Source: Kangsaoukella pontilimi (GTDB taxonomy: Bacteria > Pseudomonadota > Alphaproteobacteria > Rhodobacterales > Rhodobacteraceae). Taken from it: 64,000 nucleotides of DNA. Made by a program: the position numbers and the translations under genes. The notes under the pieces were generated by a model that made no database searches, was not told the DNA's origin, and saw only the letters and a program-made list of their open reading frames with translations. Positions 8,059 to 17,062 of this stretch are shown here, one piece after another. Numbering within the stretch: the first letter of the stretch is position 1; every line of letters begins with the position of its first letter. Location: NCBI RefSeq assembly GCF_009830125.1, contig NZ_WUPT01000001.1, positions 1,779,060 to 1,843,059 on the forward strand. The letters are read 5' to 3'.

Positions 8059-9168
8059 TTATTCGAGATCGCGAACCGACAGCGCGCGGTTGATTTCCTG
8101 CCGGACCAGCTTGCGGACATTGCGTGTGATGCGCTCGCCCAACTCGCCCTGCAGTTCGTCGCGGATCATGCGAGAGATCAAAGGACGAAGCTGTTCTTCC
8201 GAAAGTGGCGCCGCAGCCGGCAAATCATCCAGCGCCTGAGCGCGATCCTCGCGGCTTTGCGCCTCCGGAGCCTCTTCCGGCCCTTCCTCGGGCGCGAGGG
8301 CAACCTCGGCTTCAAGCTCTTCGACCATGGCTTCGGCTTCGACATGATCGGCTTCGTCGTCGAAGGCGAGGTCCATGTCGGCCTCTGCCTCGACGTCCGC
8401 CTCGGGCTCATCTTCCGCCACGGCCACGGCTTCGTCTTCCATCGGGGCAACGGCTGGTGCAGCGCGGACAGCCTCGGCCAGCGCGGCCTCGAAGTCACGG
8501 TCTTCCTGAAGCGCCGCTTCGGCCATCTCAGCCACGACAGCGGCCACATCCCGCGCTATGGCGTCTGCAAACGGATCTTGTGCGAAGCGTTGTGCGCTCA
8601 CCGGCTCGGCCGGGGCGGACGCACTCTCTGCGGATTCGGGTTCCGGAGCAGCGGCCTCGCTTTCGACGGGCGCAGCGGGTTCGGGTTCAACCGGCTGCGT
8701 ATCCTCCACATCGACGCCTTCATGCCGGAAAGACGCTTCAGCAGTCGCAGCTTCGTCGCCTTCATCTTCGGCCTCGCCCTCATTCGCAGGGCCGGTTTCG
8801 ATCAACGCAATCTCGCTCAAGCGCAGCGGGCGACGCTGTTCCTGCTCGGTCAGCGGCCGCGAAGGACGAAACACAATGCGGTCGGGCTGATGAACCGTCT
8901 GATCCTCTGACCCGTCCGGCTCCCACTCGCTTTCCTGATGATCGACGGCGGCCTCAAGCTCCGCAATGCGCTCTTCCAGCGTCTTCGACGAAGGCGCGGC
9001 CTCGGCCCGTGGCGGAGCCGTCTGGACACGCAAGTCCTTGGTCAGCACAAGAGCCCCCGGCCCGTCGGGCAGGCGGCTTCGCTGATTGCGCGGCAACTCG
9101 CTCGATACCAAGCGCCTGACCGAGGAAAGCATATCCTCGACGTTCTGACCCGAAACGGATTTCGACAT
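8059..9168 (-). CDS. Acidic low-complexity protein with PopZ-like ends
   Basis: The 369-residue product has a short N-terminal amphipathic helix (NVEDMLSSVRRLVSSE) and a very acidic Glu/Asp/Ala-rich middle. The C-terminal helical block is about 45 residues (LRPLISRMIRDELQGEL, VRKLVRQEINRAL). This architecture matches PopZ/DUF2497 polar-organising proteins, in which the C-terminus oligomerises and the N-terminus binds partners. The start is the ATG at 9168 with AGGAG before it; an extra 19 in-frame codons upstream look non-coding. PopZ kinship is inferred from layout and short motifs. Confidence 0.6.
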   Translation of the reverse strand: MSKSVSGQNVEDMLSSVRRLVSSELPRNQRSRLPDGPGALVLTKDLRVQTAPPRAEAAPSSKTLEERIAELEAAVDHQESEWEPDGSEDQTVHQPDRIVFRPSRPLTEQEQRRPLRLSEIALIETGPANEGEAEDEGDEAATAEASFRHEGVDVEDTQPVEPEPAAPVESEAAAPEPESAESASAPAEPVSAQRFAQDPFADAIARDVAAVVAEMAEAALQEDRDFEAALAEAVRAAPAVAPMEDEAVAVAEDEPEADVEAEADMDLAFDDEADHVEAEAMVEELEAEVALAPEEGPEEAPEAQSREDRAQALDDLPAAAPLSEEQLRPLISRMIRDELQGELGERITRNVRKLVRQEINRALSVRDLE

Positions 9169-9237
9169 GCTTCTACGACTCCTGCCCCCGGCCGAAAGCG
9201 TACCCCCGACCCCGCAGCGACACAACAGGGTGCCGGT

Positions 9238-10602
9238 CTACTCTTTGCCGAGTGCGCGCATTACGCGGTCCAGACGCTGACCCTGCTTGCTGGGTGTGCT
9301 GAACGGCGCGTCCTTGACCGAATTGTAATAGGCTGCCGGATCGTAGATCGGCACGTTCAGCCCAAGATTGGTCGCGGTCAGACGCCCGGTCGCATCCAGA
9401 ATCTGATAGGCGGCGAGGATACGATCCACCTCGGACGAGACGAGATTCGTCCGCGCGTCCAGAAGCTCCTGCTCCTGGTCCAAGACTTCGAGTGTCGTGC
9501 GCGCGCCAAGCTGAAGCTCTTCCCGCACGCCTTCCAAGGCCAGTTCCGCCGCCCGCACCTGGCGCTGCGACGCGTCGATCGAGGCCACCGCGACCGCAAG
9601 GTTGGCATAAGCGTTGCCGACCTGCTGATCGACAAGAAGACCGGTCGTATAAAGCTGCGCCCGGACCTGATCACGCTGCGCCTGCGCCCTGCGCTCGCGC
9701 GACGAGACGGCACCGCCCTGATAGATCGGTCCGCCAAGCGTAAGGCCCAGCCGGGTCTGGTCGTCGCCCTCGTCATTGATCGAGAGACCGCCCGACGCGG
9801 TCAGCGACGGACGCCGTCCGAGCTTGGCCTGCTCGACAATCAACTCGGTCGCCCGCACCTGATGCTGAACCTGCCGGATCTGGGGGTTCTCTTTCCGGGC
9901 GATATCCCGCGCGGCACCTTCCGAGCCCGGAACGGCCGGCGCGCGCGCGGCGGCAAGGCTGCCCGGATAATCACCGACGATGGCTTTGTACTGCTCTTGC
10001 GCGCGCGCCAGACCGCCCTGCTCGGCAGCGAGGCCCGACCGTGCGGCGGCAAGACGCGCTTCGGCCAGCGACACGTCGGTGCGCGTCACCTCGCCCACCT
10101 CGAACCTGTCGCGTGTGGCGCGAAGCTGCTCTGTCAGGAGCCGCACGTTATTCTCGCGAAGCCCGACAAACGCCTCTGACCGACGTACGGCCAGATAGGC
10201 CGTGACCGCGTTCAAGAGAACGGTGTTCTCCACGTCGACCAGTGCCTGACGCGTGGCCAGTACGGTTTCCTTGGCCGCGTCGATCCCAAGCTGGGACCGA
10301 CCGAAATCGTAAAGCAGCATGTCGGCATTCAGGCCGAGCGACCCGGTCAGCTCATCCCCTATCGTGGGGTTCGTGTAGTTCACCGACCCGGCCCATGTGA
10401 TCGCCGGACGCAGCGCGGCGACCGCCTGCGCGACATCTTCATCCGCTGCACGAAGAACGGCACGGTTCTGCTCGATCAGACCGCTGTTGCGATAGGTCTT
10501 TGTCAGCGCGTCCGCCAGCGTCTCCGCCACGGCGGCCCCTGCGCCCCCAAAAGACAGTGCCGCGACGCAGGCCAGTGCCGTCCAACCGAATTTTCGTCCC
10601 AT
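9238..10602 (-). CDS. tolC: TolC-family outer-membrane efflux/secretion channel
   Basis: The 454-residue protein has a signal peptide ending near AAVAETLADAL and two internally repeated helical outer-membrane-factor halves rich in Ala/Gln/Glu coiled-coil sequence (for example LTEQLRATRDRFEVGEVTRTDVSLAEARLA and the later ELQLGARTTLEVLDQEQELLDA). It should trimerise into the exit duct of tripartite pumps and type I secretion systems. It follows the Pcm-like gene by 23 bases. A second TolC-type gene lies in the type I locus at 15-16 kb. Confidence 0.92.
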   Translation of the reverse strand: MGRKFGWTALACVAALSFGGAGAAVAETLADALTKTYRNSGLIEQNRAVLRAADEDVAQAVAALRPAITWAGSVNYTNPTIGDELTGSLGLNADMLLYDFGRSQLGIDAAKETVLATRQALVDVENTVLLNAVTAYLAVRRSEAFVGLRENNVRLLTEQLRATRDRFEVGEVTRTDVSLAEARLAAARSGLAAEQGGLARAQEQYKAIVGDYPGSLAAARAPAVPGSEGAARDIARKENPQIRQVQHQVRATELIVEQAKLGRRPSLTASGGLSINDEGDDQTRLGLTLGGPIYQGGAVSSRERRAQAQRDQVRAQLYTTGLLVDQQVGNAYANLAVAVASIDASQRQVRAAELALEGVREELQLGARTTLEVLDQEQELLDARTNLVSSEVDRILAAYQILDATGRLTATNLGLNVPIYDPAAYYNSVKDAPFSTPSKQGQRLDRVMRALGKE

Positions 10603-10625
10603 TGATCCCGTTCCCTAGACAGGCG

Positions 10626-11279
10626 TCAGAATACGAAATCCCGCGCGCGTACAAATCCTTCCAGAACCGGGGCTTCCGCGTTGAACGCGTAGCGCCAGCT
10701 GATGGCACCGTCGATATGGTGCCCAACGCGCACCGTTCCCAGATGCCCGTCGTTGAAAATCGCGACCACGCGGCCGCCGTCTTTCAATTGTTGCAATATG
10801 GTCTCTGGCACCTCTTCAACGCCGCCTTCGACCATGATCACGTCATATGGCCCGTGCTTGGCAGCCCCTTCGGAAAGAGACCCCTCGATCACGGCGACAT
10901 TATCGGCCCCGGTCTCGCCCAGAACGCGCTCGGCCTCCGAGGCGAGGCTGCCGTCCTCTTCGACTGCGATGACCGCCTCGGCAAGCCGCGCCATGACGGC
11001 GGACGAATAGCCAAGCCCGCAGCCGATATCGAGCACCAGATCGTCCGGTTCGATATCCGCAGTTTCGAGCATCTTCGCGAAAACACGCGGATCAAGCACC
11101 ACGCGCCCGCCCGAGAGTGGCAGATGCTCGCCCACATAGGCGGTCTCTCTCAGATGATCGGGCACGAACCGCTCACGCGGAACGGTGAGCATCGCGTCGA
11201 TGATCGGGAACTTCGTGACATCCGACGGCCGGACCTGCGTGTCGACCATGATGCGGCGGCGAACGGCGAAATCGCTCAT
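10626..11279 (-). CDS. Protein-L-isoaspartate O-methyltransferase family protein
   Basis: The 217-residue protein has the SAM-binding motif LVLDIGCGLGYSSAVMARLA and the acidic post-I strand AVIAVEED typical of the Pcm family. The N-terminal segment DTQVRPSDVTKFPIIDAML is the form seen in many alphaproteobacteria, where the gene sits directly before tolC as here. The canonical role is repair of isoaspartyl residues, but this shorter branch may have another methyl acceptor. Confidence 0.85.
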   Translation of the reverse strand: MSDFAVRRRIMVDTQVRPSDVTKFPIIDAMLTVPRERFVPDHLRETAYVGEHLPLSGGRVVLDPRVFAKMLETADIEPDDLVLDIGCGLGYSSAVMARLAEAVIAVEEDGSLASEAERVLGETGADNVAVIEGSLSEGAAKHGPYDVIMVEGGVEEVPETILQQLKDGGRVVAIFNDGHLGTVRVGHHIDGAISWRYAFNAEAPVLEGFVRARDFVF

Positions 11280-11396
11280 TAGCTAAACTCATTCGTTCAG
11301 AACTGTCTTTTCGGTTGAACCACATTCGAACAATGCGGGCAAGTGACCTGAGACGCTTGCAGCGCCGCCGCCCTTCAGCTAAGAGCACCCGGCGCC

Positions 11397-11470
11397 GGCG
11401 AGTTGGCGGAGTGGTTACGCAGCGGATTGCAAATCCGTGTACACCGGTTCGATTCCGGTACTCGCCTCCA
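11397..11470 (+). tRNA. tRNA-Cys (GCA)
   Basis: A 74-base cloverleaf. The acceptor stem GGCGAGT pairs with ACTCGCC, the anticodon loop TTGCAAA has GCA at 11429-11431, there is a GGTTCGATTCC T-arm, and CCA is encoded. It lies between the Pcm-like gene and the type I secretion genes. Confidence 0.95.
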
Positions 11471-11534
11471 GCGCTCATCCCTCAGGCGTGCATATTGCCT
11501 CTTTACAGGTCTCTCGGATGCGGAGCGTTTATAC

Positions 11535-12845
11535 TCACTCCCGGAGCGCCGTCTCCTTCACCCGCACGATGGGCTCGGTCAAGTAGCCGAGGACGGTGCG
11601 TTTGCCAGACAGGATGTCCACCGTGGCGACCATGCCGGGCAGAATGTCAACGTCAGCGCCCTCGGCATCCGTCAGTGTCCCGAGCGTGCGAATCTCGACG
11701 GCGAACGCGCGTTCGTCGCGGTCGGGGCGGGTGACGGCGTCGGCGCCGACGCGCAAGATCGTGCCGTCGATGCTGCCGTAGCGGGAGGGGTCATAGGCGC
11801 TGAGCGACACGCGCACATCCTGACCCGGACGCACGAAGGCCACATCCTCGGGCGCGAGATAGGCTTCCACCAGAAGTTCGTCTCCGAGCGGCACGACCTC
11901 GACCAGCGGCTCGCCAGGGCGCGCAAGCGCACCAATCGTCGTCAGCATGATCCGGTTGACCACGCCTCGCGCCGGGGCCCGCAGAACGGATCGGTCGACG
12001 CGCGCCTCGAGCGCGGGCAGCATCACGCGCACCTCGGCCAGTTCCGCTTCCGCCTGAGCAAGCTGATCCAGCGCATCGGCCCGCGCGCCTGAACGGGCGG
12101 CCACCACGCGATCGGCGATTTCTTCCACAGCCGCCTTTGCGCCGGCAAGCGCGGCACGGGCTTCGGACAGGCGCCCGACGGCCTCGGCCTCGCGCCCCAG
12201 AAGTCCGATAAGGGTGGTGCGCGGCTCGATATTTTCTTCGACAAGCGGGCGCATTACGGCGATGTCCTCGCGGATCAGCGCCAGCGTGTCCTCCGACGTG
12301 CGCACCCGCGTCTCAGCTTCGATCACAGCCTGCTCGCGCTGGCGACCCTGTCGTTCCAGAACCGCGATCTCATCCGCAAGGGCGGATTGCCGAGCCTCGA
12401 AAAGCGACAGTTCCGAGGCGACCAGCGCAGGACTGTCAGCGGCCAGCATCGGGTCTGGGACGAACCGCGCGCCGGCGACCTCGGCAGTCAGCCGCGCGAT
12501 CCTGAGACGAAGCGAGGCGACCCGTCGCTCGGCCTGGGTCAGCTCTCCCTCCAATTGCCGGCCATCCAGCGTCACCAGAGCGGCGCCGGCGTCGACAATA
12601 TCGCCTTCGCGGACGTGGATCTCGGCGATGACGGCCGCTTCCGAGGATTGTACGACCTGCACTTCGCCGCTCGGGACGACGCGGCCATCCGCGCGCGTCA
12701 CGGAGTCGAGCTCCGTCATCGCCGCCCAGACCGCCGTGGCGCCGAGGAAGGCAAGGATAAGCAGCAGGAGTAGCGACGCCTTGAGCGGGTTCCCTCCGCG
12801 CATCTGACGCGCCATATCGCGGGCGGCTTTGACATGAGGCGCCAT
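11535..12845 (-). CDS. HlyD-family type I secretion periplasmic adaptor
   Basis: This 436-residue membrane-fusion protein has one N-terminal membrane helix (about residues 22-42), a barrel-sandwich start (DGRVVPSGEVQVVQSSEAAVIAEIHVREGDIVDAGAAL), a long coiled-coil hairpin and a C-terminal RAPARGVVNRI beta segment. It should link the ABC exporter encoded 3 bases upstream to a TolC channel. It is the last gene of the adhesin-SapC-TolC-ABC-HlyD operon. Confidence 0.92.
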   Translation of the reverse strand: MAPHVKAARDMARQMRGGNPLKASLLLLLILAFLGATAVWAAMTELDSVTRADGRVVPSGEVQVVQSSEAAVIAEIHVREGDIVDAGAALVTLDGRQLEGELTQAERRVASLRLRIARLTAEVAGARFVPDPMLAADSPALVASELSLFEARQSALADEIAVLERQGRQREQAVIEAETRVRTSEDTLALIREDIAVMRPLVEENIEPRTTLIGLLGREAEAVGRLSEARAALAGAKAAVEEIADRVVAARSGARADALDQLAQAEAELAEVRVMLPALEARVDRSVLRAPARGVVNRIMLTTIGALARPGEPLVEVVPLGDELLVEAYLAPEDVAFVRPGQDVRVSLSAYDPSRYGSIDGTILRVGADAVTRPDRDERAFAVEIRTLGTLTDAEGADVDILPGMVATVDILSGKRTVLGYLTEPIVRVKETALRE

Positions 12846-12848
12846 TTC

Positions 12849-14990
12849 TCAGCCTCCCTGCCCGGCAACCGATCCGACGACGCTATCCTTCGGCCCGTCC
12901 GCGACGATCTTGCCCTGTCCCAGCACGATGACGCGGTCGACAAGCTCAAGCAGGCTGGGCCGATGCGTCACCACGATCAGCGTCCGGCCCGCCAGATGCT
13001 CTTTCAGGCGCGCGATTACGGCCTTTTCGGTCATCACGTCCATGGCTGACGTCGGCTCGTCCAGAAGAAGGACCGGTGGCCGTCCCAGAAGCGCACGGGC
13101 CAGGGCCACAGACTGCCTCTGGCCGCCGGACAGGCCTTCGCCCCGCTCGCCGATCATCAGATCATAACCGTCCGCGCGCGTGGCCGCGAAGTCTTCGACA
13201 CCTGCGACGCGCGCGGCCTCCAGCACTTCGGCGTCGCCCGCATGGGGCATCCCGAGGGTGATGTTCTCGCGAAGCGTGCCCGAAAACAGCCACGCGTCCT
13301 GCAGCACCGAACCGATATTGCGCCTCAGATCGCCGGGGTCGATCTGACGGATGTCGGTTCCATCGACGCGGACGGCCCCGGAAGCTGGCTGATAGAGCCC
13401 CAGCATAAGCCGGGCCAAAGTGCTCTTGCCCGACCCTATGGGGCCGAGAATGGCGACCTTCTCACCCGCCGCGATGTCGAGGCTCACGTCCTCAAGGCTG
13501 CCTTCTGATGCGCCGGGATAGCTGAAACTGACCTTGTGAATGCTGACGCGCCCCGCGACCAGGTCTCGTGCGAGATAGCGTTTTCCGTCCGGGCGCTCGG
13601 TCTCGGACTGCATCATCCGCTCGATGGCGCGATAGGCCGTGCGGGTCTGACTGATGCGGGTCAGCGTCTGAGCGATCTGCGCAAGCGGCGTCAGAGCGCG
13701 CCCTGTCAGGATCACGCTGGCGATCAGCGCGCCCATCGAAAGCGATCCTTCGACAATCAGGAAGACACCGAAGAACACGATTGCGATCTGCGAGACCTGC
13801 TGGACGAAGGCCGTCGCATTCAACGCAAGCTGGCTGATCGCGCGCGACCGGACGCCATGCTCGGCCTGCGCGGCAAGGGCGCGGTCCCAGCGGGTCTTCA
13901 TGCGGGCCTCGCCACGGGACGCCTTGATCGTCTCCAGCCCCGACAGCGCCTCGACGAGAACGCTTTGCTTCGACTGCCCGTCCGCAAAGCTCCGCTCGGC
14001 CAGACGCGCAAGGAACGGCTGGGTGACCAGCGCCACGATTAGGACCGTGGGGATTGCAACGGCAGGCACCAGCGCCAGCGGTCCGCCAATCAGATAGATG
14101 ACCCCGACGAAGAGCAGGATGAACGGAAGGTCCACGATGGCGACCAGCGAGGCCGAGGTGAAGAAATCCCGGATCATCTCGAATTCGCGCAAGGACGCCG
14201 CGGTTGCCCCCGTCGAACCCGAACGTGCCGCCAGCCGGATCGACAGCACCCGCTCGAAGATGGCCCGCCCCATGGACAGGTCTGCCCGTTGTCCGGCGCG
14301 GTCGATGAACCCGGCGCGGAGGCTTCGGATCGCGAAATCGAAACCAAGTGCGATGCCGACGCCGATGGTCAGCGCGACGAGGCTTTCCATCGCCTCGTTC
14401 GGCAGGACCCGGTCATAGACGACCATGATGAAGATCGATGTGGTCAGGCCGAGGATGTTCGCCACCGCTGCGGCCAGCGCGACCTGCACATAGCTCCATT
14501 TATTCGCAGCCAGCGCCGAGCGGAACCAGTGTCCGCGTTGAACCGTCTCCCCCCCTGCACCCGCACGCGGACGCAGCAGGATCGCCTGTCCCGCATAGGC
14601 GGCGGTCACGTCGGCATCTGCCAGATAGGTCCGCGACCCGGCCCCAAGCCGGGGATCGTGAACAGCCCATCCCGCGCCCTGCCGCTCTTCCAGTACCAGC
14701 GCTCCGGATCGCGTCAGAAGAACCGCCGGCAAAACCGCCCGATCCAGTTCGGACAGGGAAAGCGGCCCGACAGCCACCTCGAACCCCGCGCTGTCGGCGG
14801 CGCGAAGGGCGCCGGCAAGCCCACCATCCCGGTCATCGGGTCGACGCGCCTCCTCGAAACGGCTCTGTGGGATCGGATGGCCCAAGACGGCCGAGGCATG
14901 GGCCAGTGCATGCTCGATCGGACCGCTGTCGCCGCGCCGTTCCTCCTGCGCTTTCGGGTCGCCCGAATTGATGCGGATCGTCTCGTTCAC
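12849..14990 (-). CDS. Type I secretion ABC transporter (permease-ATPase) with C39-like domain
   Basis: This 713-residue exporter has an N-terminal peptidase-like domain (about residues 1-140) without a visible catalytic cysteine, so it is C39-like rather than a protease. A six-helix transmembrane domain and a C-terminal ATPase follow: Walker A GPIGSGKSTL, signature LSGGQRQSVALARALL, Walker B VLLLDEPTSAMD, switch VTHRP. It matches the LapB/RTX exporter class that moves large adhesins in one step. ATGA overlap couples it to the upstream TolC-type gene. Confidence 0.93.
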   Translation of the reverse strand: MNETIRINSGDPKAQEERRGDSGPIEHALAHASAVLGHPIPQSRFEEARRPDDRDGGLAGALRAADSAGFEVAVGPLSLSELDRAVLPAVLLTRSGALVLEERQGAGWAVHDPRLGAGSRTYLADADVTAAYAGQAILLRPRAGAGGETVQRGHWFRSALAANKWSYVQVALAAAVANILGLTTSIFIMVVYDRVLPNEAMESLVALTIGVGIALGFDFAIRSLRAGFIDRAGQRADLSMGRAIFERVLSIRLAARSGSTGATAASLREFEMIRDFFTSASLVAIVDLPFILLFVGVIYLIGGPLALVPAVAIPTVLIVALVTQPFLARLAERSFADGQSKQSVLVEALSGLETIKASRGEARMKTRWDRALAAQAEHGVRSRAISQLALNATAFVQQVSQIAIVFFGVFLIVEGSLSMGALIASVILTGRALTPLAQIAQTLTRISQTRTAYRAIERMMQSETERPDGKRYLARDLVAGRVSIHKVSFSYPGASEGSLEDVSLDIAAGEKVAILGPIGSGKSTLARLMLGLYQPASGAVRVDGTDIRQIDPGDLRRNIGSVLQDAWLFSGTLRENITLGMPHAGDAEVLEAARVAGVEDFAATRADGYDLMIGERGEGLSGGQRQSVALARALLGRPPVLLLDEPTSAMDVMTEKAVIARLKEHLAGRTLIVVTHRPSLLELVDRVIVLGQGKIVADGPKDSVVGSVAGQGG

Positions 14991-16291
14991 TCTGCCTCTT
15001 CCTCCAAGGACAGCCCGATAACGTCCAGCAACTCGCCTGCCAAGGCCAGACGCTCGTAGCCGGCCAGCCGTTGTGCGGCGGCAATCTCGGCGCTTCGGCT
15101 TGCGGCGCGGTCCAGTTCGCGGCCAAGGTCCAAGAGATCGAGACTGTCGACCCGCCCGGCATCGAAGCCGCGCTCGGCATCGGCCAGCGCCGCCGCCGCC
15201 GTCTCCGCCGCCTCTCGCGCGGCAGAAAGTTCGCGGCCAAGGCTCGCCTGTCGCGCCGCCGCCGAGGAGAGCGCCCGGCCGATGTCGCTTTGCAGAAGGG
15301 CCTGCTCGGCTTCAAGTCGGGCAACCTCGGCCTCTGCGGCCTCGACCGCGGCCTGCCGCTGGCCGCTGGTCCCGAGCGCGTAGTCGAGGCGAAGCGCCGC
15401 GCCCACGTCCGGGTCGTCGCGGGCGTCAAGACCGCCGATGAGATCGAGAAAGACTGTGGGCGCGCGTTCGGCACGCCGCGCCCTGACATCGGCGCGAGCG
15501 GCAGCCAATTGCACGTTAATGGATTGCAGCGCGGCGCTGGCCTCTCCGCCAAAGACCGGGGCCGGTGCAGCGGGCAATGGCCCGGGAGCGGGGACGGTGC
15601 CGAACAGCTCGCGTGCGCGCGCCTCGGCCTCGGCCAGACGCCCCTCGCTCGCGGCCAGACCCGCACGGGCATCTGCCTGCCTAGATGTGGCGCGCAGAGC
15701 GTCGGCCATGCGCCCCGCGCCGGCTGACAGGCGGCGCTCGATCCGAAGGGCCAGCGCATCGGTGCGGCTGACAGCCTCGCGTGCGATGTCACGCAAACGG
15801 CGTGCGGTATGCAGCTCTTCCCAGGCCTCGATGGACAGAAGCACCCGCTCGGTCACCGAGAGCGCCGTTTCCGCCCCCGCACGCTCGGCGCGCAGGCTGG
15901 CCGCCTCGATCCTGAGACGCGCAGCGCTGCCGTCATAGAGGCGCTGACTGACCCGCACGCTCGGTGCGACATCATCCGTCGTGCCCAGCCCGCGCCCGGC
16001 GGTCAGGCCGAGACTGACGGTCGGGCGGAGTGCCGAGCGCGCTTCGGCCACGCGGGCGACAGCGCTCGCCTCGCCCGCGCGCCCCGCCATCAGCGTCGGG
16101 CCATTTTCGACGGCCTGCCTAACGGCAACGGCAAAGGGACGCCCGGCGAAGATGGGCTCGCGCTGATAACTTGTCCGGACGCTCGTGGTATCGGCTTCGT
16201 GCGCGTCGCCTTCAACTGCAGGCGTTGCGGGCTCTTCGGCACACCCCGCCAGCAGAAAGGCGGCTACCAGGAGCGGACCGGCGGCCCTCAT
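14987..16291 (-). CDS. TolC-type outer-membrane lipoprotein of the type I secretion locus
   Basis: The 434-residue protein begins with a lipoprotein signal (MRAAGPLLVAAFLLAGC, Cys17), followed by two Ala/Arg/Glu-rich helical repeats of the outer-membrane-factor kind. Position between sapC and the exporter, with ATGA overlaps on both sides, marks it as the dedicated outer channel for the adhesin. It is clearly different from the soluble-signal TolC at 9.2-10.6 kb. Confidence 0.85.
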   Translation of the reverse strand: MRAAGPLLVAAFLLAGCAEEPATPAVEGDAHEADTTSVRTSYQREPIFAGRPFAVAVRQAVENGPTLMAGRAGEASAVARVAEARSALRPTVSLGLTAGRGLGTTDDVAPSVRVSQRLYDGSAARLRIEAASLRAERAGAETALSVTERVLLSIEAWEELHTARRLRDIAREAVSRTDALALRIERRLSAGAGRMADALRATSRQADARAGLAASEGRLAEAEARARELFGTVPAPGPLPAAPAPVFGGEASAALQSINVQLAAARADVRARRAERAPTVFLDLIGGLDARDDPDVGAALRLDYALGTSGQRQAAVEAAEAEVARLEAEQALLQSDIGRALSSAAARQASLGRELSAAREAAETAAAALADAERGFDAGRVDSLDLLDLGRELDRAASRSAEIAAAQRLAGYERLALAGELLDVIGLSLEEEAE

Positions 16292-17037
16292 GACATTTCT
16301 TCCCGCAGCGCCCGGAGGAACGCGTCGCCCTCGGCATTCGCTTCGCGCGCGGGCGCGGGTCTCGCTGGGGGAACGGCCGCGCCGATCAGCGCCTGCGACA
16401 GCTCGACCATATGCGCCAGCCTGAGCGCCCCGGTCTCATGCATCTGGGCCAGCCGGACCCCGCCCAGCGCCGCCAAGGCGTCGGCATCCGGTGCGAAAAG
16501 CGTCGTCTCGCCTTCGCGCCAGGGCTGAAGAAGCCGCGCCTTGAACAGCGCCGTCGCCGCCTGCTCGGCCTGTCTCATGCTCTTCTGCCAACCCGCAAGC
16601 GCGGACAGGTGTTCCCGCGTGGCATCACTCAGGTCGCCCTTGCCGTCGAACAGAGGGACCACCGGACCGCCCGGCGCCGAAAGGACCGTCTCGTCCACGA
16701 AAACCGCGTCACGCTCGCCGGTGCGCACCGACTGGAACGGCCCCTGTCTGAGCGCGAACGGCACGATCCGGGGTCGCCAGCCGCCTGACGCATCCAGAAG
16801 CGGCGTGTTCCCGCCCTGCAACGCGCCCACAGGCACCACCGGCGCCGCCCGACCGCGCACCATGCGGATCGCAAGTGGAAAGCGGACCGCGAAATCCGGC
16901 AGCTCGTCCATGCTGACAGGCACCGAAGCCGTCCCATCAAGAGACAGGCCGGACACCGTCGGTGTCCAGCCCAATGTGCCGTGCGCGGCCTGTGATAGAG
17001 GTGCCAATCGCGTCATGTCAGTGTCTTGGTCCGGCAC
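16288..17037 (-). CDS. SapC-family protein in the adhesin secretion operon
   Basis: The 249-residue protein has the SapC-family look: DFAVRFPLAIRM near the N-terminus, VPFALRQGPF in the middle, and a C-terminal helical region. SapC was first known from surface-layer-protein loci and recurs next to type I secretion genes, but its biochemistry is unclear to me. It starts at a GTG 25 bases after the adhesin stop; an in-frame ATG at 17016 (MTRLAPLSQ) is an equally good start. Its end overlaps the TolC-type gene (ATGA). Confidence 0.75.
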   Translation of the reverse strand: MPDQDTDMTRLAPLSQAAHGTLGWTPTVSGLSLDGTASVPVSMDELPDFAVRFPLAIRMVRGRAAPVVPVGALQGGNTPLLDASGGWRPRIVPFALRQGPFQSVRTGERDAVFVDETVLSAPGGPVVPLFDGKGDLSDATREHLSALAGWQKSMRQAEQAATALFKARLLQPWREGETTLFAPDADALAALGGVRLAQMHETGALRLAHMVELSQALIGAAVPPARPAPAREANAEGDAFLRALREEMS

Positions 17038-17062
17038 GCAGAAAGCGCGCCGGACCCTAGCG

